Shown: piece after piece, positions 1 through 11,304 of the stretch
Layout: each line of letters begins with the position of its first letter
Position numbering within the stretch: the first letter of the stretch is position 1
NCBI GenBank assembly: GCA_949987565.1
Contig: OX465111.1
Span: forward strand, 4,182,590-4,246,589
DNA length: 64,000 nt
Direction: 5' to 3'
Source of the DNA: Luidia sarsii
Lineage: Eukaryota > Echinodermata > Asteroidea > Paxillosida > Luidiidae
Position numbers and translations under genes: made by a program
Notes under the pieces: generated by a model
The model's database searches: none
What the model was told of the DNA's origin: nothing
Seen by the model: only the letters and a program-made list of their open reading frames with translations

Positions 1-530
1 GAATCCTGAGCATTGTGCAGGCAAGATGTTGCCCTCACCTGAAAACCTGACATCGATTCCTTTCTTGCTAACCCTCCACTACCCCTACTACCCCACAATA
101 ATAAAGCCTTATTGCAGGAAAATGCTGATAATTGAATGAAAACAAAACAAAATTAGCCCCAAACTGATCTGCGCTGAGAAGCTGCTGAGTGAAGTGGGAG
201 GGAGGGAGGGGCAGGGGGAGTTTGGGGGGAGAGGGAGGGTGGGAAGAGGAGGGACGACCAGAGCTCTTCCTTCTTGAGCTCCCCCTCCATAGCAATGCTG
301 ACTATGAAGCCCCCCTGGACAAGGCAAACCGCAAAAATATGGGACAGCAGACAAACCGTAGATAGTGTTTCCAACCTCGGGTGCTGTCAGGTTCAATTAT
401 GGGTTCTGACTTGTTGCAGCATTACATGTAGGTTCAGTAGAATTGTATGTTGCTGGGTTTTTTTCACTTCTGTTTTCTGTTTGTAGATCAAGGATAACAT
501 CCAAAAAATGATATAATTTTGCAGTGGGAC

Positions 531-607
531 TGACGTTTCGATCCTAGCGGGATCTGTCTCAAAGGCAGACTGCCTTAGAGAAATGTCCTGCTTGGAACAA
601 AACGTCA
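531..607. repeat. imperfect hairpin of the TGACGTTTCGATCCTAGC family
   Basis: Two arms of about 38 bases (531-568 and 570-607) are reverse complements with roughly a quarter mismatches; both outer ends read TGACGTTT. Related copies lie at 16036-16083 and 30684-30750, and shorter relatives occur in intron 4 of the hemicentin gene. Confidence 0.65.
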
Positions 608-1949
608 GGCCCTTTAAATTTTTGAGATATGCTTTCCGGTCGTTTAAGTCAGAAAGCAGTTTGCAATATTTCTGTTTAACTCTAATTTTGTATTGCTTTG
701 AAAGACACAAAAAGAACACTTGCCGGGTTTTGTTCTTTATATCATAATTTCGTCAAGATTCTTATTTTCTTTCCAAAAAGAGATTTTTAAGTCTTAGAGA
801 CAGAGTACTCAGGATAATGATCCAATCAGAGTATGATGCAAATAAGAAATTTGCTACCTACTAAGTCTAAGTTGACCCCAAACTATCGAGAACACCATAC
901 CAGAACAATACAAAAACACACTGAGCACTATACATACAAATGTAAAACGCTTCAGATGCAATCAAAAAGATATTGTTCTGGCTCCGCTGGAGGTTGCAAT
1001 TCTCGCAAAGACGTTCTTTTTATGGTGCGCAATATGATACGCTACCTTGGGGCTCCATTTGGAGAAACCATTGGGTTTCCCAGCGACCTCTGACCCCTTG
1101 CTCCTATTTGCAAGACTGACTCAAAGAATGTCATTAATCATTAGCCAAGAAGTGAACAGGTGCGGCCAGCCAAATGCAGTCATCATCCCTGTGTTGTCGT
1201 TGTGAGTCTTATTTTTACCTCTTTTTTTGGCTTATTCCCCCCAAATATTGCTGGTGTAAGGCAATTCTCAGCACCCCCCAAGTTCCACCTTGATCTGTAT
1301 ACACAGTGTAAGTCCTGGATTCCACTGCAAGGTCAGGACAAATTTCTGGTACAAGGGTGCTAGTCTCAAGCAAGGATTGACATTGAAAAGTTTATTTTCG
1401 GGAACACTCAATTGAATCGGATCTGCTATAATTCAACTTCTTTCAAAACAAAAATATACCCTACAATTGTTTTGAATACACACATGAAAGGCAACCATTA
1501 TGTGGATTCATTAGTAAATCTCTTAATCATCATTCTTCAAATAGCACAACGATTTGTAGTCTGATTTGAATGCACTAAGAAGCAAATGACAAATGGCATT
1601 TATCTCATTAATTCTTTCATTAAGCTCCCAAATGGTAATACACAGGTTGTGTTTCAACATTCATGAAACAAACTGTGTTCTTTCAACAGAGGCACGTGGA
1701 AATATTTCAGAATGTAAGGTACATGTAAGGCTGAAGTGCATTCAGGAATCCCAAATTTAGGAGGATTTTCCTCACCCTTTCTTTTGCTATGATCACCCTA
1801 ATTTGGCTTTGTGGAATGACATTCCCTTTTTCATTACAGTGACATAAAGCGTGAATTGAAAACTGAGGAAAGCATCTGATGATGATCTGATGGCAATTTG
1901 CATGACCACTGCCATTGTTGATGAGATAATGTAGAAACTACAGATTTCT

Positions 1950-2165
1950 GAGGTTGGGGACACGCTAGGGGCAGGATGGGGGCAGGCTGAGCGCAGACTA
2001 GGGGTGGGCTTGGGGCAAGTTGCGGGCAGGATGGGGGTAGGTAGTAAGGAGCATAGAGGGCCAGGCTGGGGCAGGCTAGAGGTACAGATTAGGGGCGTAG
2101 TTGAGCAGGTTGTGGCAGGCTAGGTGCAGGTTGGTGCCAGGCTATGGATAGGATGAGGGCACGCT
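1950..2165. repeat. imperfect G-rich tandem repeat (GGCAGGCTAGGG-like)
   Basis: Diverged units resembling GGGGCAGGCTAGGG recur through the stretch immediately downstream (minus strand) of the exon 6 donor. Units vary in length, so this is a decayed minisatellite. Confidence 0.55.
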
Positions 2166-2200
2166 AGGGACATATTGGGCCAGGGTTTCAGTAGGCTCAC

Positions 2201-2458
2201 CTGGTTTAAGGCTCTCCAAGGCTGTGGGGGTGATGCGCTGGAACTCAAAGCCCTGGTTGTCCAGGCCACTGACTCGGATGTAGTAGAAGCCGTCCGGTGG
2301 GACGATGTCAGAGATAGTGTAGAGCGCCCTCAACTGGTTCTTCTCCATCAGTGGGTGGGTTGCCAGCACGTTGCCCTGAAGATCCAAGAACTCCAGGCGC
2401 CTGAAGATACCCGGTGGATGCAGCTGTTTGCCCTCAATGAGGAGGCTATGGACCAAGC
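2201..2458 (-). CDS. HMCN1: hemicentin exon 6: end of the conserved linker after the VWA domain
   Basis: This exon encodes the last part of the hemicentin-specific region between the VWA domain and the first immunoglobulin domain. In the minus frame it reads GLVHSLLIEGKQL, then a strand-rich segment with LYTISDIVPPDGFYYIRVSG and FQRITPTALESLKP. This matches the vertebrate hemicentin-1 pattern (…WNISDFVPPNEAFFLKVTG…LFQRVSS), recalled from general knowledge of the family. The acceptor AG is at 2460-2459 after TGCTATTGTTC, and the donor GTGAGC follows base 2201. It is 258 bases long, entering and leaving in phase 1. Hemicentins are very large secreted basement-membrane proteins. The following exon lies outside the window. 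Confidence 0.9.
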
Positions 2459-3363
2459 CTGAACAATAGCAGAGAGACCGAGAGAATGTTTGCTGGTGTA
2501 GCTTTTCTCACATCGAGAGATGAAGGATTGTCTGCTGGGCATAAATCTCGCATCCTATGAATTGAAACCAAGTGCACTATCTCCTCTTGAGAGCAAATAC
2601 AGTAACCACAACCAACAACTTCTATCTAGCCTCAGCTCAGTGTTACCAAAGGCTGTCAGATTCCCTCCCCCCCCCCAAAAGAAAAATGAATGCACAAACA
2701 AAACAGAGGGTCATAAAAGGTCAGACTACATCAACAAAAGAACCTATCAACCAGCAGAAGAAGTACGTTAGAAGGCTTTTCTGACAAGATTGATGTAGAC
2801 ACAAGCTGGGTCAGTCCTTCCAATAAATCAGCAACATTACAAATGGCATCACTAGGTGGGATAAACTCCTTGTAGCACCTACAAACCACAGACCCTGACA
2901 TTATTCAAACAAGGCCGACCTACTTTGTCTGTTTATATTATTTTTCAAGCATTTTTTAAAGGCTCTTCATCGACAACTTGTTCTTTGTAATTTTACATCA
3001 TTGGCACAGAAAGTTGACAGGGTGTAGAAGGTTGTTAACCTTGCATTCCCATAGGATTTGATTGTATCATTCTACTACATACATGTACATGTAGATATGT
3101 CAATTTGATTTACCAAAAGTACTTCCAGCAACCTCTTTCAGCACTGTAGTGTAACATCATGGTTAGAGTAACTAAGCTTATTGAGAGGATGGCCTTACCA
3201 TATGTTGACAGTTTCCTATCGGATTCAATTGTATCATTCTTCCATACAGGCCTTTATTGCCCTTATTGCCAATCCAATGGCAAAAGGAAACCTGACAGAC
3301 AAAGATGTCTCTGCCTTCCTTACATCCAAGGTCTCTTGGGTGACAGGGTTGGAAACCTAGACA

Positions 3364-3752
3364 TGCAGCAGGCAGACAACTTGCAAAAAGGACATCAGTG
3401 TCTCGCAGTCTTGCATTGGATAGGATTACAAAAACAATTTGTCACAACATTCTGGATTGCTGGTTTGCCAGTCAGTCATAGACCTTGGTGAGACATACAA
3501 GGTGATGCTATTACTTCAGTGAACGATCATATTCACACCTATTCCAGGTTCACGGTTAGGACATGAAGTCATAAATCAGTTCACACATTGGTGGAAAGAT
3601 GGCAGCTCATGACAGTGCTTAAGGACACAACCACTGCTGTTCACTTCAATCCTGTCCAGTAGTACCCGGTATATTCACTCCCACTACAAGATTTGACCAC
3701 AGCTGGCAACATCTTGACTAAGGTTTGACTCGATGAGTATAGTATATTGATG
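3364..3752 (-). repeat. inverted repeat arm A (intron 5), complementary to 7751-8148
   Basis: The reverse complement of this stretch aligns almost end to end with 7751-8148, by eye about 85% identical with a few small indels. Shared landmarks include CAAGATGTTGCCAGC, GGACAGGATTGAA and GTCTCACCAAGGTCTATGAC. It begins only 19 bases inside intron 5 from the exon 5 donor. The two copies are probably members of one dispersed repeat family inserted in opposite orientation; no terminal repeats or coding sequence were seen. Confidence 0.85.
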
Positions 3753-3771
3753 AAGCAACACGCTTGCTCAC

Positions 3772-3999
3772 CAATGAGTGGACGATGAGAAGTCATATTG
3801 ATGTTCAGGGTGGGATTGCGGGAGAAGCCGTAGCTGAAGTCCAGCTGACTGAGGCCTGTCACTCGCACTGTGTGGTCCTCAGTCCCTCCAGCCCTCAGGT
3901 ACCACATCCCAGGAATTGGGTTCTTGATGCTCATGATGAAGACATTGTCGAGGTCCAGTTGCTTCTCTACTCCCTGATCACCAACCGAGACCACTCGCC
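3772..3999 (-). CDS. HMCN1: hemicentin exon 5: linker segment with the GMWYLR and GFSRNPTL motifs
   Basis: The minus frame reads GRVVSVGDQGVEKQL, IKNPIPGMWYLRAGG, HTVRVTGLSQLDFSYGFSRN and ends SHRPLI plus one base. These align with the hemicentin family pattern EPEAGMWTVKTSSSGRHSVR and ITGLSTIDFRAGFSRKPTL. The acceptor is at 4001-4000 after GATAAA, and the donor GTGAGC follows base 3772. Length is 228 bases, phase 1 to phase 1. The donor is 19 bases from the end of a dispersed repeat (3364-3752) whose complement sits in intron 2, so RNA pairing could affect use of this donor. The wider open frame around it (to 4270) is read-through into intron 4 and is not coding. Confidence 0.92.
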
Positions 4000-4959
4000 C
4001 TTTTATCAAAAAAGATGAAAACAAAAAATAACCACCGTACTCTGACTCTGAGCAATATAAGATTAAGAATGTTGCAAACTGCCTACTCCATCCAAATTTC
4101 AAATAGACCAGAAAAAATAAATGTAAACACCTTCCAGCGATTTCAATCTGAATACAACCATTTCCGTTAGCAGATGGCCTTAAATCCCCACAACTCTCCT
4201 TTGAAACCCCACTGAGTCTTTGCTCCAGCCACCAACCCCCATCAACAAATAAAACAGGCACACTGGGCAATTGTGAAGGTGGTGTTTACATTTGCGGTTA
4301 GAAACAATGTCACCACAGAGAAGTTGAATGTAAACAGTTCCCCTGAAAAACCACATTATCAAATACACATGGATGTGCTATCCCACTAACAGTAACACCT
4401 CCAGGGGTGACCTGCAGGTTGGAGAGGAACGTTGGGTGATGAAGAGGGGAGAAAACTGATAAAACAAACAGATTTACTGGATAGAATGAACCATTTGTTT
4501 TGTCTAGCCCTGTATCCTGGTAGCCTGCTTAATTGTGGGTGAGCCTTGCTCTTGGCTGGAAGGGATAGAGTGGCACAGGTTGGTTTATAGAAAGGGTGCC
4601 CGATTTCTCAATGAAGATTTTAAAACACTGACACAGATGAGGTCAAGGGTTTAAAATCTAGAAGTGACAAGGAGGCCAGGTGGCCAAATGGCAGTTGAGG
4701 TTGTCTTGGGCGAGTTGAAGGCCATTCCAAATCTGGCCACAGATGACAGCAGTCACCCTTCCAATCATGGTCTTGTCAGGTAGCATTTAATTTCCTGGCA
4801 ATAATTCTGATTGGGAAGAACTTCAGCTTATAAACCACACACCAACTCACCTGGTCTGAACTTTGCATGAGTTCATCAAGGTGTGCACTGTGAGGCAATT
4901 TGACTTTACTAAATGGGAGGACAAGTCATCCAGTGCAAAATGAAGGGCAGTTGGAAATC

Positions 4960-5340
4960 TGGTGGGCCAAATCAATTCTTAAAATGCACAAATAGTGGCT
5001 GGCATTTTGATACTAGCAGGATGTTCTTCTCAAAGGTTCTGGGGTTTGGGATAGGTTCTGTTACTGTTAGCACTGAAATTAAAGACACCCGATTTAGCAA
5101 GACCATCTTAAAAGGTCTAAAAACAGGTAGGTCTGACACATCAGTCCCCCTGAATGGGCACATCAATGTAACAGGACTATCTTCAAAGGTCCGGCTTGGA
5201 CCATAAGACCAACTGGACTAGCAGGACCTTTCACAAGGGTCCTGAGTTTGGTGAAAAAACGGAGTGAAATGCCAGGCTCTATATCTAGCCAGGCAAATCA
5301 ATTTTTAGCAGAACCATCCCGAAAGGTCCTGGATATGGAA
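4960..5340. repeat. tandem cluster of short GGACC…GGTCC hairpins in intron 4
   Basis: About five diverged units, each near CTAGCAGGACCTTTCTCAAAG followed by GGTCCTGGGTTTGG, occur around 5015, 5095, 5170, 5220 and 5305. Many carry a preceding GGCAAATCAAT-like string. In each unit the GGACC and GGTCC parts can pair around a short loop. A further diverged unit lies near 5700 in intron 3. Confidence 0.6.
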
Positions 5341-5411
5341 AAGATCCTTGCTGGGATTGAAATGCCCAAAGCCCCTCAAACTGGACACACCCATTCACCG
5401 GTCCTACTCAC

Positions 5412-5583
5412 CTGAGGGGTCTCGGAGCTCTATGAAAGGATTCTTGCCACTGACAGACATTGTGACCTGGGTCAGACGGGTGTCGATGGGCAGCCTGTGA
5501 GAGGTGATAGCGCCATCAGCATGGTTGGTGCCAATCAGGTTAACCTTCCGCGACTGCAGCGAGATCTCAACGAATTTGAGGAC
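5412..5583 (-). CDS. HMCN1: hemicentin exon 4: end of VWA domain into linker
   Basis: The minus frame reads VLKFVEISLQSRKVNLIGTN, then RLPIDTRLTQVTMSVSGKNP and FIELRDPS plus one base. It corresponds to the family pattern VLKWVEEAVQASKVHLLSTD and TVSLSGPSPMIEIRNPLG. The acceptor CTGCAG lies just above base 5583 and the donor GTGAGT follows 5412. It enters in phase 0 and leaves in phase 1 (172 bases), which fits both neighbours exactly. It supplies the last helix of the VWA fold. Confidence 0.93.
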
Positions 5584-6016
5584 CTGCAGAGATGAACATT
5601 CAGCACAAAATAACACAAAAATAATGCAGACTGGTACTGACTTAACTGGTCAAAATGGGCAAATCTCATAGGACCTGAAATGTTGATCCAACTTATCCAA
5701 GTTGGACCGTGTTGAAAGGTACTGCTAGGGTCAAACCATCTTACTTCAGAGGGACTGATGTCTTCACTAAGGGTCTCAAGCTGCATAGCTCAAGTTGTGG
5801 AGTACTGTATGAGTATCAGTACTGTACTGAGTTCAGGTCGTAGTCCAGGAAAACTGCCATGCTTCTTTAGTTTTTCAATTTCATTAAAGAGGACCACTTT
5901 ATTGCTAACCGAATCTTTAAAACATATAAAAAGTGATGTGCTGAGAGAGCATGACCTAGGGAAACCGGACACATCAAATATGCATATTTATAGCATCTGC
6001 ACAAGATTTGTTTTAC

Positions 6017-6139
6017 CTCATCCACATCCGTTTTATTGAGGTAAAACACCTGGCCGGAGCTGGTGGCTGCAATCTGTTCATAGGCCTTGTAGCCAGGATG
6101 GGAGTGGTTACCACAATCGCCTGTCATGACAAAAACCAC
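6017..6139 (-). CDS. HMCN1: hemicentin exon 3: VWA core (VVFVMTGDC)
   Basis: The minus frame reads [20 protein letters not shown] and [21 protein letters not shown]. This is the highly conserved VWA core of hemicentins (family pattern QVVFVLTGDC…GYKVYEEIASTSSGQVFHL). The acceptor TATGTAG precedes base 6139 and the donor GTAAAA follows 6017. It is 123 bases long, phase 0 on both sides. The open frame that continues below 6017 is intron read-through. Together with exons 4 and 5 it forms the 523-base segment enclosed by the inverted repeats 3364-3752 and 7751-8148. Confidence 0.93.
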
Positions 6140-6849
6140 CTACATAGAGCAAAAAACAAAACAAAAACATGATTAAAGCAATCCTTTTTATCTTATTCTA
6201 TTTGGTTGTGATTTCCACAAAAACAATACAAAGAAAAACTGACTAGGAAAATTCCAAACAATTTGTGAAAAATAGCAGATATTCTTTACTACTAATGTAC
6301 ATGTACTTCCACAAATTCAAATATTTGTAAAATAATTTTTAAACTCATTTTGTCATTTCCCCATGATGGTGAACAACCTCTTTTCTAGTAATGGTGCATT
6401 CTTGTTAATTCACCGTTGAATTTGATTACTGTAAAATGTGGCAAATCCACATTTGTTGGCAGTGTGTGATCTGCACATCATCAGAAGGCAACTTCGGACA
6501 AGTACATGTACAATACAGTATGATGGTGCATCCACACTCCACAGGAGTCTACCGGGGTACTCTTGTACAATATAAAATAATCACTTGTCAACTTGGTTCT
6601 TTTCAAAACCACACCTCTTTTTTTCATAAGGTGTAACTGAAATCCTCTACCTGCATTACTCCAAATCTTCTTGTATTACTCAGGCATCATTATTACAACA
6701 ATACCATGGCTGGATGAATCCATTATTGTACAACTACAATCCATAGAGAATTCAATGCATATTGCATGTATAGCTACAATACTGACTTAGTCAGAACCTT
6801 CATGAAACCACAATGATGTTATTTTCAATGAAGTGTAAAAGGCTATGTA

Positions 6850-7326
6850 CAGCAGCTCTTTCCACTACACCAAATAAACATGATTATTTGAAATCGCGAT
6901 TCAAACTCCACTTTTTTTTTTCGTCTGTGGACACAACAAACGCAATTATTAGTGGAATGTGAATCGCGATTCGGACTCCACTCCACTCCTTTGAAAAACT
7001 TGTTCAAATACATGTAATCATGTTTATTTGCGACATGGTGTGTATGCGAAAGCTCCACTGAATTGCATTGGGTTTTTTAATCCCACAATGCATCGCTCAT
7101 GCTCTGATTGACAGGAAGTGGCATGCTTGTTTACATGTATATGTCTCCCTTCATGTATATGTCTCCCTTGTGGGCCACCCTCAAGGACACACCAATTGAC
7201 CACAACCATTTGACCACAACTGCTATCCACAATCGGCTCTTTTTTGGTCTGTGTGGACACGACCAAAAAAAAGTTTTTTGAATCGCGATTCAAATCGCGA
7301 TTTTTTCCGTAGTGGGAACGACCATG
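6850..7326. mobile_element. MITE-like element, ATCGCGATT family, copy 1 (intron 2)
   Basis: The ends are inverted: TTTCCACTAC with AAATCGCGATTC inside on the left, and the complement of TTCCCACTACGG with the same AATCGCGATT string on the right. It shares internal segments with 26160-26672 and 31946-32336, including ATCCCACAATGCA and CCCTCAAGGACACAC. It has no reading frame that looks like a transposase, so it is non-autonomous. Confidence 0.7.
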
Positions 7327-7750
7327 CTGTTAAGACTTTCCCCATGCCAGTCCCCCCAAGACAAAGTAACAAAATGCTCTACAAAATCCTATCAGACAAC
7401 TGAAGAGCAAATACAGTAGTCCTAAAGTAGCTTTGGGTGGTGGGAAGAGGGAAAGTCCACTAAAATCTCAGGAAATGCCGGCAGAAGAAGCCAGCAGACT
7501 TGTACACAGACAACTTCCTTCTGTCAGGGCTCTGCCCCACACATCCTGGTTGCGTGCTGGCTAGCCATCATTTTAGGCCAAGAGTTCATCGGAGGGTCTA
7601 TGGCTTTCCTCTGGCAAAACCAGAGGCTCCAACTCCCCAACCCACAAAACCAACAAAATGAAATCAGTTTTTGGGCTGTGGCCAAGTGGTCTGGACCAGA
7701 TCTTATCAGGGATCTTATCACAGAGCTGCCAAAGCATGAAAATCTGCTGG

Positions 7751-8148
7751 GCATCAATATGCTATACTCAATGAATCAAACTTCAATCAAGATGTTGCCA
7801 GCAGTGGTCAAATTTTGTAGTACAGTAGTGGGAGTGAATATACTGCAGGACAGGATTGAACAGCAGTGGTTGTGTGCTTAAGCGCTGCCATCTTTCCTCC
7901 AATGTGTGAAGGGATTTATGACTTCATGTCCCAACCATGAACCAGGAATAGCTGTGAATATTATTGTTCACTGAAGTAATAGCACTGCTTTGTAGGTCTC
8001 ACCAAGGTCTATGACGGACATCAAACTTAGCAATCCAGAGTCTAGACCATTGTGATAAATTGTTCTTAAGTACATTGTAAACCTATCCAATACAAGATTG
8101 TGAGACACTGATACATCAGTCCTTTTTGCAAGTTATCTGTATGCTCAG
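7751..8148 (+). repeat. inverted repeat arm B (intron 2), complementary to 3364-3752
   Basis: This is the second copy of the dispersed repeat described at 3364-3752, in opposite orientation and about 85% identical by eye over roughly 390 bases. It lies in hemicentin intron 2, upstream in the transcript of exons 3-5, while its partner lies in intron 5 downstream of them. Confidence 0.85.
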
Positions 8149-8954
8149 AAGCACACACATATGCTCAGACTCACAGCAAACTCACAGCAAACTAAAAAAT
8201 GACTAATATGCTTCTTGCATAACACACTGTACAAGTGATAGCAAGGATGCCCACAAAAGGACAAGTTTGTGAGTCAAGTAGTTCTATGGAAAACTGGCTG
8301 TGGTAGTCTTGATGGAATGTACAATTCTAGACATAAGAATAAAACTCCAGACTGAAACATTTCGCCAGGGGATTGGTACTGACATCATGGCGGTGACCTA
8401 TCTGGTTTCAATTTCAAAGAAATTACATTTAAAAAACCCAAACGTCAAAACCTATGATGAATCATACCTAATATCTTACAGAAAAACAGATGGAGCGGTT
8501 TGCCATGGGCCACTTTTTTTTTTAAGAGCTGGACCAAAAAACACCAGAAAAATATCATAAATACCGGTATGTGATGTCTGAAAGGCCTATGCGGTTGAAG
8601 TGACTGAAGCAATTTAGTGTCAGGTTCGTAAAATAATGTCTCACAGATATCTGCCCAAGAAGTGGTGGGGAAACTAGACGTAAACAAACTGGTGGTTGAG
8701 TGTCTGGGACAAAATTTTGTTTTTCGTTCTATCTGGGCCTACACTACAGCATACCAATTAATAACAATTGATGTTACCAGACAAAATACATGTTCCGGGA
8801 GAAGTGGGATGTACACATGGAACATACATTGTAACTCTAACCTCAACAACCCGAAATGCCAAGTCCCACACAATCCAACAGCAGGTTCTGTTGAGTTTTG
8901 TCAGGTTTTGTACCATAAAGGTAGAAAACTGCGGTTGGGTTTTGTTTTGATTCC

Positions 8955-9052
8955 GTACCAATGGCTTACGGCTATGGCTTACGACTATGTCTTACGATTA
9001 TGGCTTATGACTATGGCTTACCGCTATGGCTTATGGCTATGGTTTAAGGCTT
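8955..9052. repeat. short tandem array (GGCTTACGACTAT units)
   Basis: About seven degenerate 12 to 14-base units near ATGGCTTACGACT occur in a row, about 110 bases downstream of the hemicentin exon 2 donor. Confidence 0.75.
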
Positions 9053-9160
9053 TTGACTTGGGTAAAGAGACTGAGTAAGAACCGAGTAAAAAAAACAACC
9101 TGGCAGTTGATTCTGCTCTCCCTACTAAGAAAGAAGAGATGGATGGATCTTCTACTGTAC

Positions 9161-9390
9161 CTGGCTCTCCTTCTCCTGGATCATCTTCAGGACATCATTG
9201 ACAAGGTGGTAGTCGTTGGAGCGAGCATCGGTGAAAACGTAGATGAAGGAGCCAGGCAAACTCATATCCAGAGCCTGAAGGATGGCACCAATGCTGGCCT
9301 CTGGACAGTCCCCACCTCCACTCACATACACATTGCGCAGCTTGGCCACAAACTCATCTGGGTCTGTGGTGATGGATGCTGGCCCAATAT
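9161..9390 (-). CDS. HMCN1: hemicentin exon 2: VWA domain with GGGDCPE motif
   Basis: With one base from exon 1 the minus frame gives [40 protein letters not shown], then [20 protein letters not shown] and [16 protein letters not shown] and [11 protein letters not shown] are hallmark hemicentin VWA motifs; the TDA aspartate is a metal-site residue of the VWA MIDAS. The acceptor TTATATTAG precedes base 9390, and the donor GTACAG follows 9161. It is 230 bases long, phase 1 in and phase 0 out. The phase-1 entry is compatible with both first exons (35058-35526 and 38472-38766). Confidence 0.94.
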
Positions 9391-9751
9391 CTAATATAAA
9401 TACAAACCAAAAAGCAGAATACTATCTTAAGCAAACTTTTAGTGAACAGAGACAGACAGCAGTTGGTTGAAAAGTAATTGAGGTTTTAAATTGTTCAAAA
9501 GCTGACAATTGAGCACTGATTGAACAGTGGTTACCAAATAAAGGGAAGGGGAAATCTTCATTAAAATTGGCAGAATCTTGAAAAATGTGGCTGTCTAACA
9601 TAACCAGATACCAGTTGTATACATGTGTAGGTCAGCTTGTGGTTATTTGTTTCTGACTGACACCCCAAATTATAGCAAAGATGCATGTATACAGCAGATG
9701 GTTAAATGCTTCTGACTGGCATCCCCACTCTGGCAAAGACAAATTAATTAA

Positions 9752-9822
9752 GTCCCGATTGCTCAGATGGTTAGAGCACTGGTACACAAAACCAGAGGTC
9801 TTTGGTTCAAGTCCCGATGAAG
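9752..9822 (+). mobile_element. tRNA-derived SINE head
   Basis: The stretch has a Pol III B box that fits the consensus (GGTTCAAGTCC at 9804-9814). It also has an A-box-like TTGCTCAGATGG followed by TTAGAGC, and an anticodon-arm-like CTGGT/ACCAG stem. Position 33 would be C instead of T and the acceptor stem does not pair, so it is not a working tRNA. A tRNA-derived SINE or tRNA relic is the best reading. Confidence 0.55.
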
Positions 9823-11304
9823 TCCAAGTTTTCTTTGTCATTTTTCAAAATCTATTCCAAAAATCACTGTCAGTTTAAAAACAAATTCTTTTTGATTGAA
9901 ATGATACCAGAATAAAGAAACTAATCATAAATGAGCAATGTAAACACACTTCAAACACCTGTTGAGAGGCTAAACTCATTGCTGTGTTAAAATAAACAAT
10001 ACACCCCTCGATAAAAACCTACATAAGACATTGAATGTTATTTTATTTTATTTTCTTATAAATTTGCGCACAGCAGGTTATTTTTCCGGTTTGACAGTGT
10101 ATTACCAACGTACTGTTTTGCTTCCCAACAATTTTGTTTGTTCTGTCAATAATCCTTAACTTAAGAAGGCCTGGGTTGGGTGCATGGGCCTAACCTGGAA
10201 CAATAAAGGGGAATAAAAATGAGGGTTCGGTTTCACACTTTTTGTTTGGGTTTAGATGATTTGGGTTTTGTTTCGCTTGTGAGGGTTTTTATTATATATA
10301 TTACTTTTTTTTGGGGGGGTGGGTGGGGGGTTAGGTAGAGTGGAGGAATAGACACCATGCCAAGTAAGCACATGGCCTAAACAATCAAACCATTGTTTGT
10401 CACAAATCAGAGAAAGTTGATGATCCATCAACCAAAACAAAACAGTCTAGAAAAGTAGAAAGTAGAAAGTAGAAAGGTAGAAAAGTATCTACCTTTTTCT
10501 TACCCAAAAAGATAAGTAATTTCATCTTACATAGGGCCTACATGTACTACATGCATGTGTTATCTGGTATTTACTAAGCAGCATGTTGCAGACAACACTC
10601 CTTCAGTGATGGATCAAATCAAAATAGTAAAACTACATTATGTTTGTACTTATTATGCTTTCCAAAGTATAGGCCTACAATTCATGGGTTGGTTTAAAAT
10701 AAGATGTCACAAAGTTCATGTTTGAAACAAGTCAGTTTCTGTCTCCCAAAGAGACACATCTACAAATATTGTGATATCAGCAAAGACAAAGTGGGTACTG
10801 GGTACATCTCTTTCTGTTTTATCTCATCTCTCTCAAGAGATTGTCTGGAACCACTTCGCCAGTGACACCAATCACACACACCATACAATGCATGGTCCAG
10901 CCACAGACCAGCATTGGGTATGCAAAGCATAGCCTCTCTTGTATCCCTCCCTTGTCAAAATGCACTATCTTCCCCAAAGTAAACAAAGCAAAACAGGAAA
11001 ATAAAACAAATCACTCCCCAGTCCTGTCTTCAAAGAAATGTTGTTTATATGGTTTAAACACAAGACTGGACTGGATTCAATCTTGGTCAATAAACATATT
11101 TCCCTTTAGCTTTCTTTTCTGTGTATCTTTTTTTCCTCTTCAAAAGACAACATGTGTGTGCTTTTCACTTCATTTCGCCCTCGAGCTTCTATTCTCTGTT
11201 TGATAGATAATTAGGGCCACCAAGGAGGCTGACAGTAAGACGATGGTTGTGCTTGTTATGTTGAGCAGGGCAAACCCTCATTGAATTACATTCTCCTTGA
11301 CACA

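Larger units (their letters stand above)
1..2200 (-). other. intron downstream of hemicentin exon 6 (continues off the left edge)
   Basis: No exon could be supported here. The next hemicentin exon, expected to open the first immunoglobulin domain, is not visible, so the intron must continue past base 1. The stretch contains a 77-base imperfect hairpin at 531-607 and a G-rich imperfect tandem region at 1950-2165 next to the exon 6 donor. The rest is AT-rich sequence without recognisable structure. Confidence 0.6.

Noticed and set aside
109..396. Possible next hemicentin exon at the left edge
   Set aside because: The frames do not resemble the first immunoglobulin domain of hemicentin and lack a phase-1 acceptor with matching sequence.
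9752..9822. Functional tRNA gene
   Set aside because: Position 33 is not U, the acceptor stem does not pair and the T stem has a mismatch, so it is treated as a SINE or relic.
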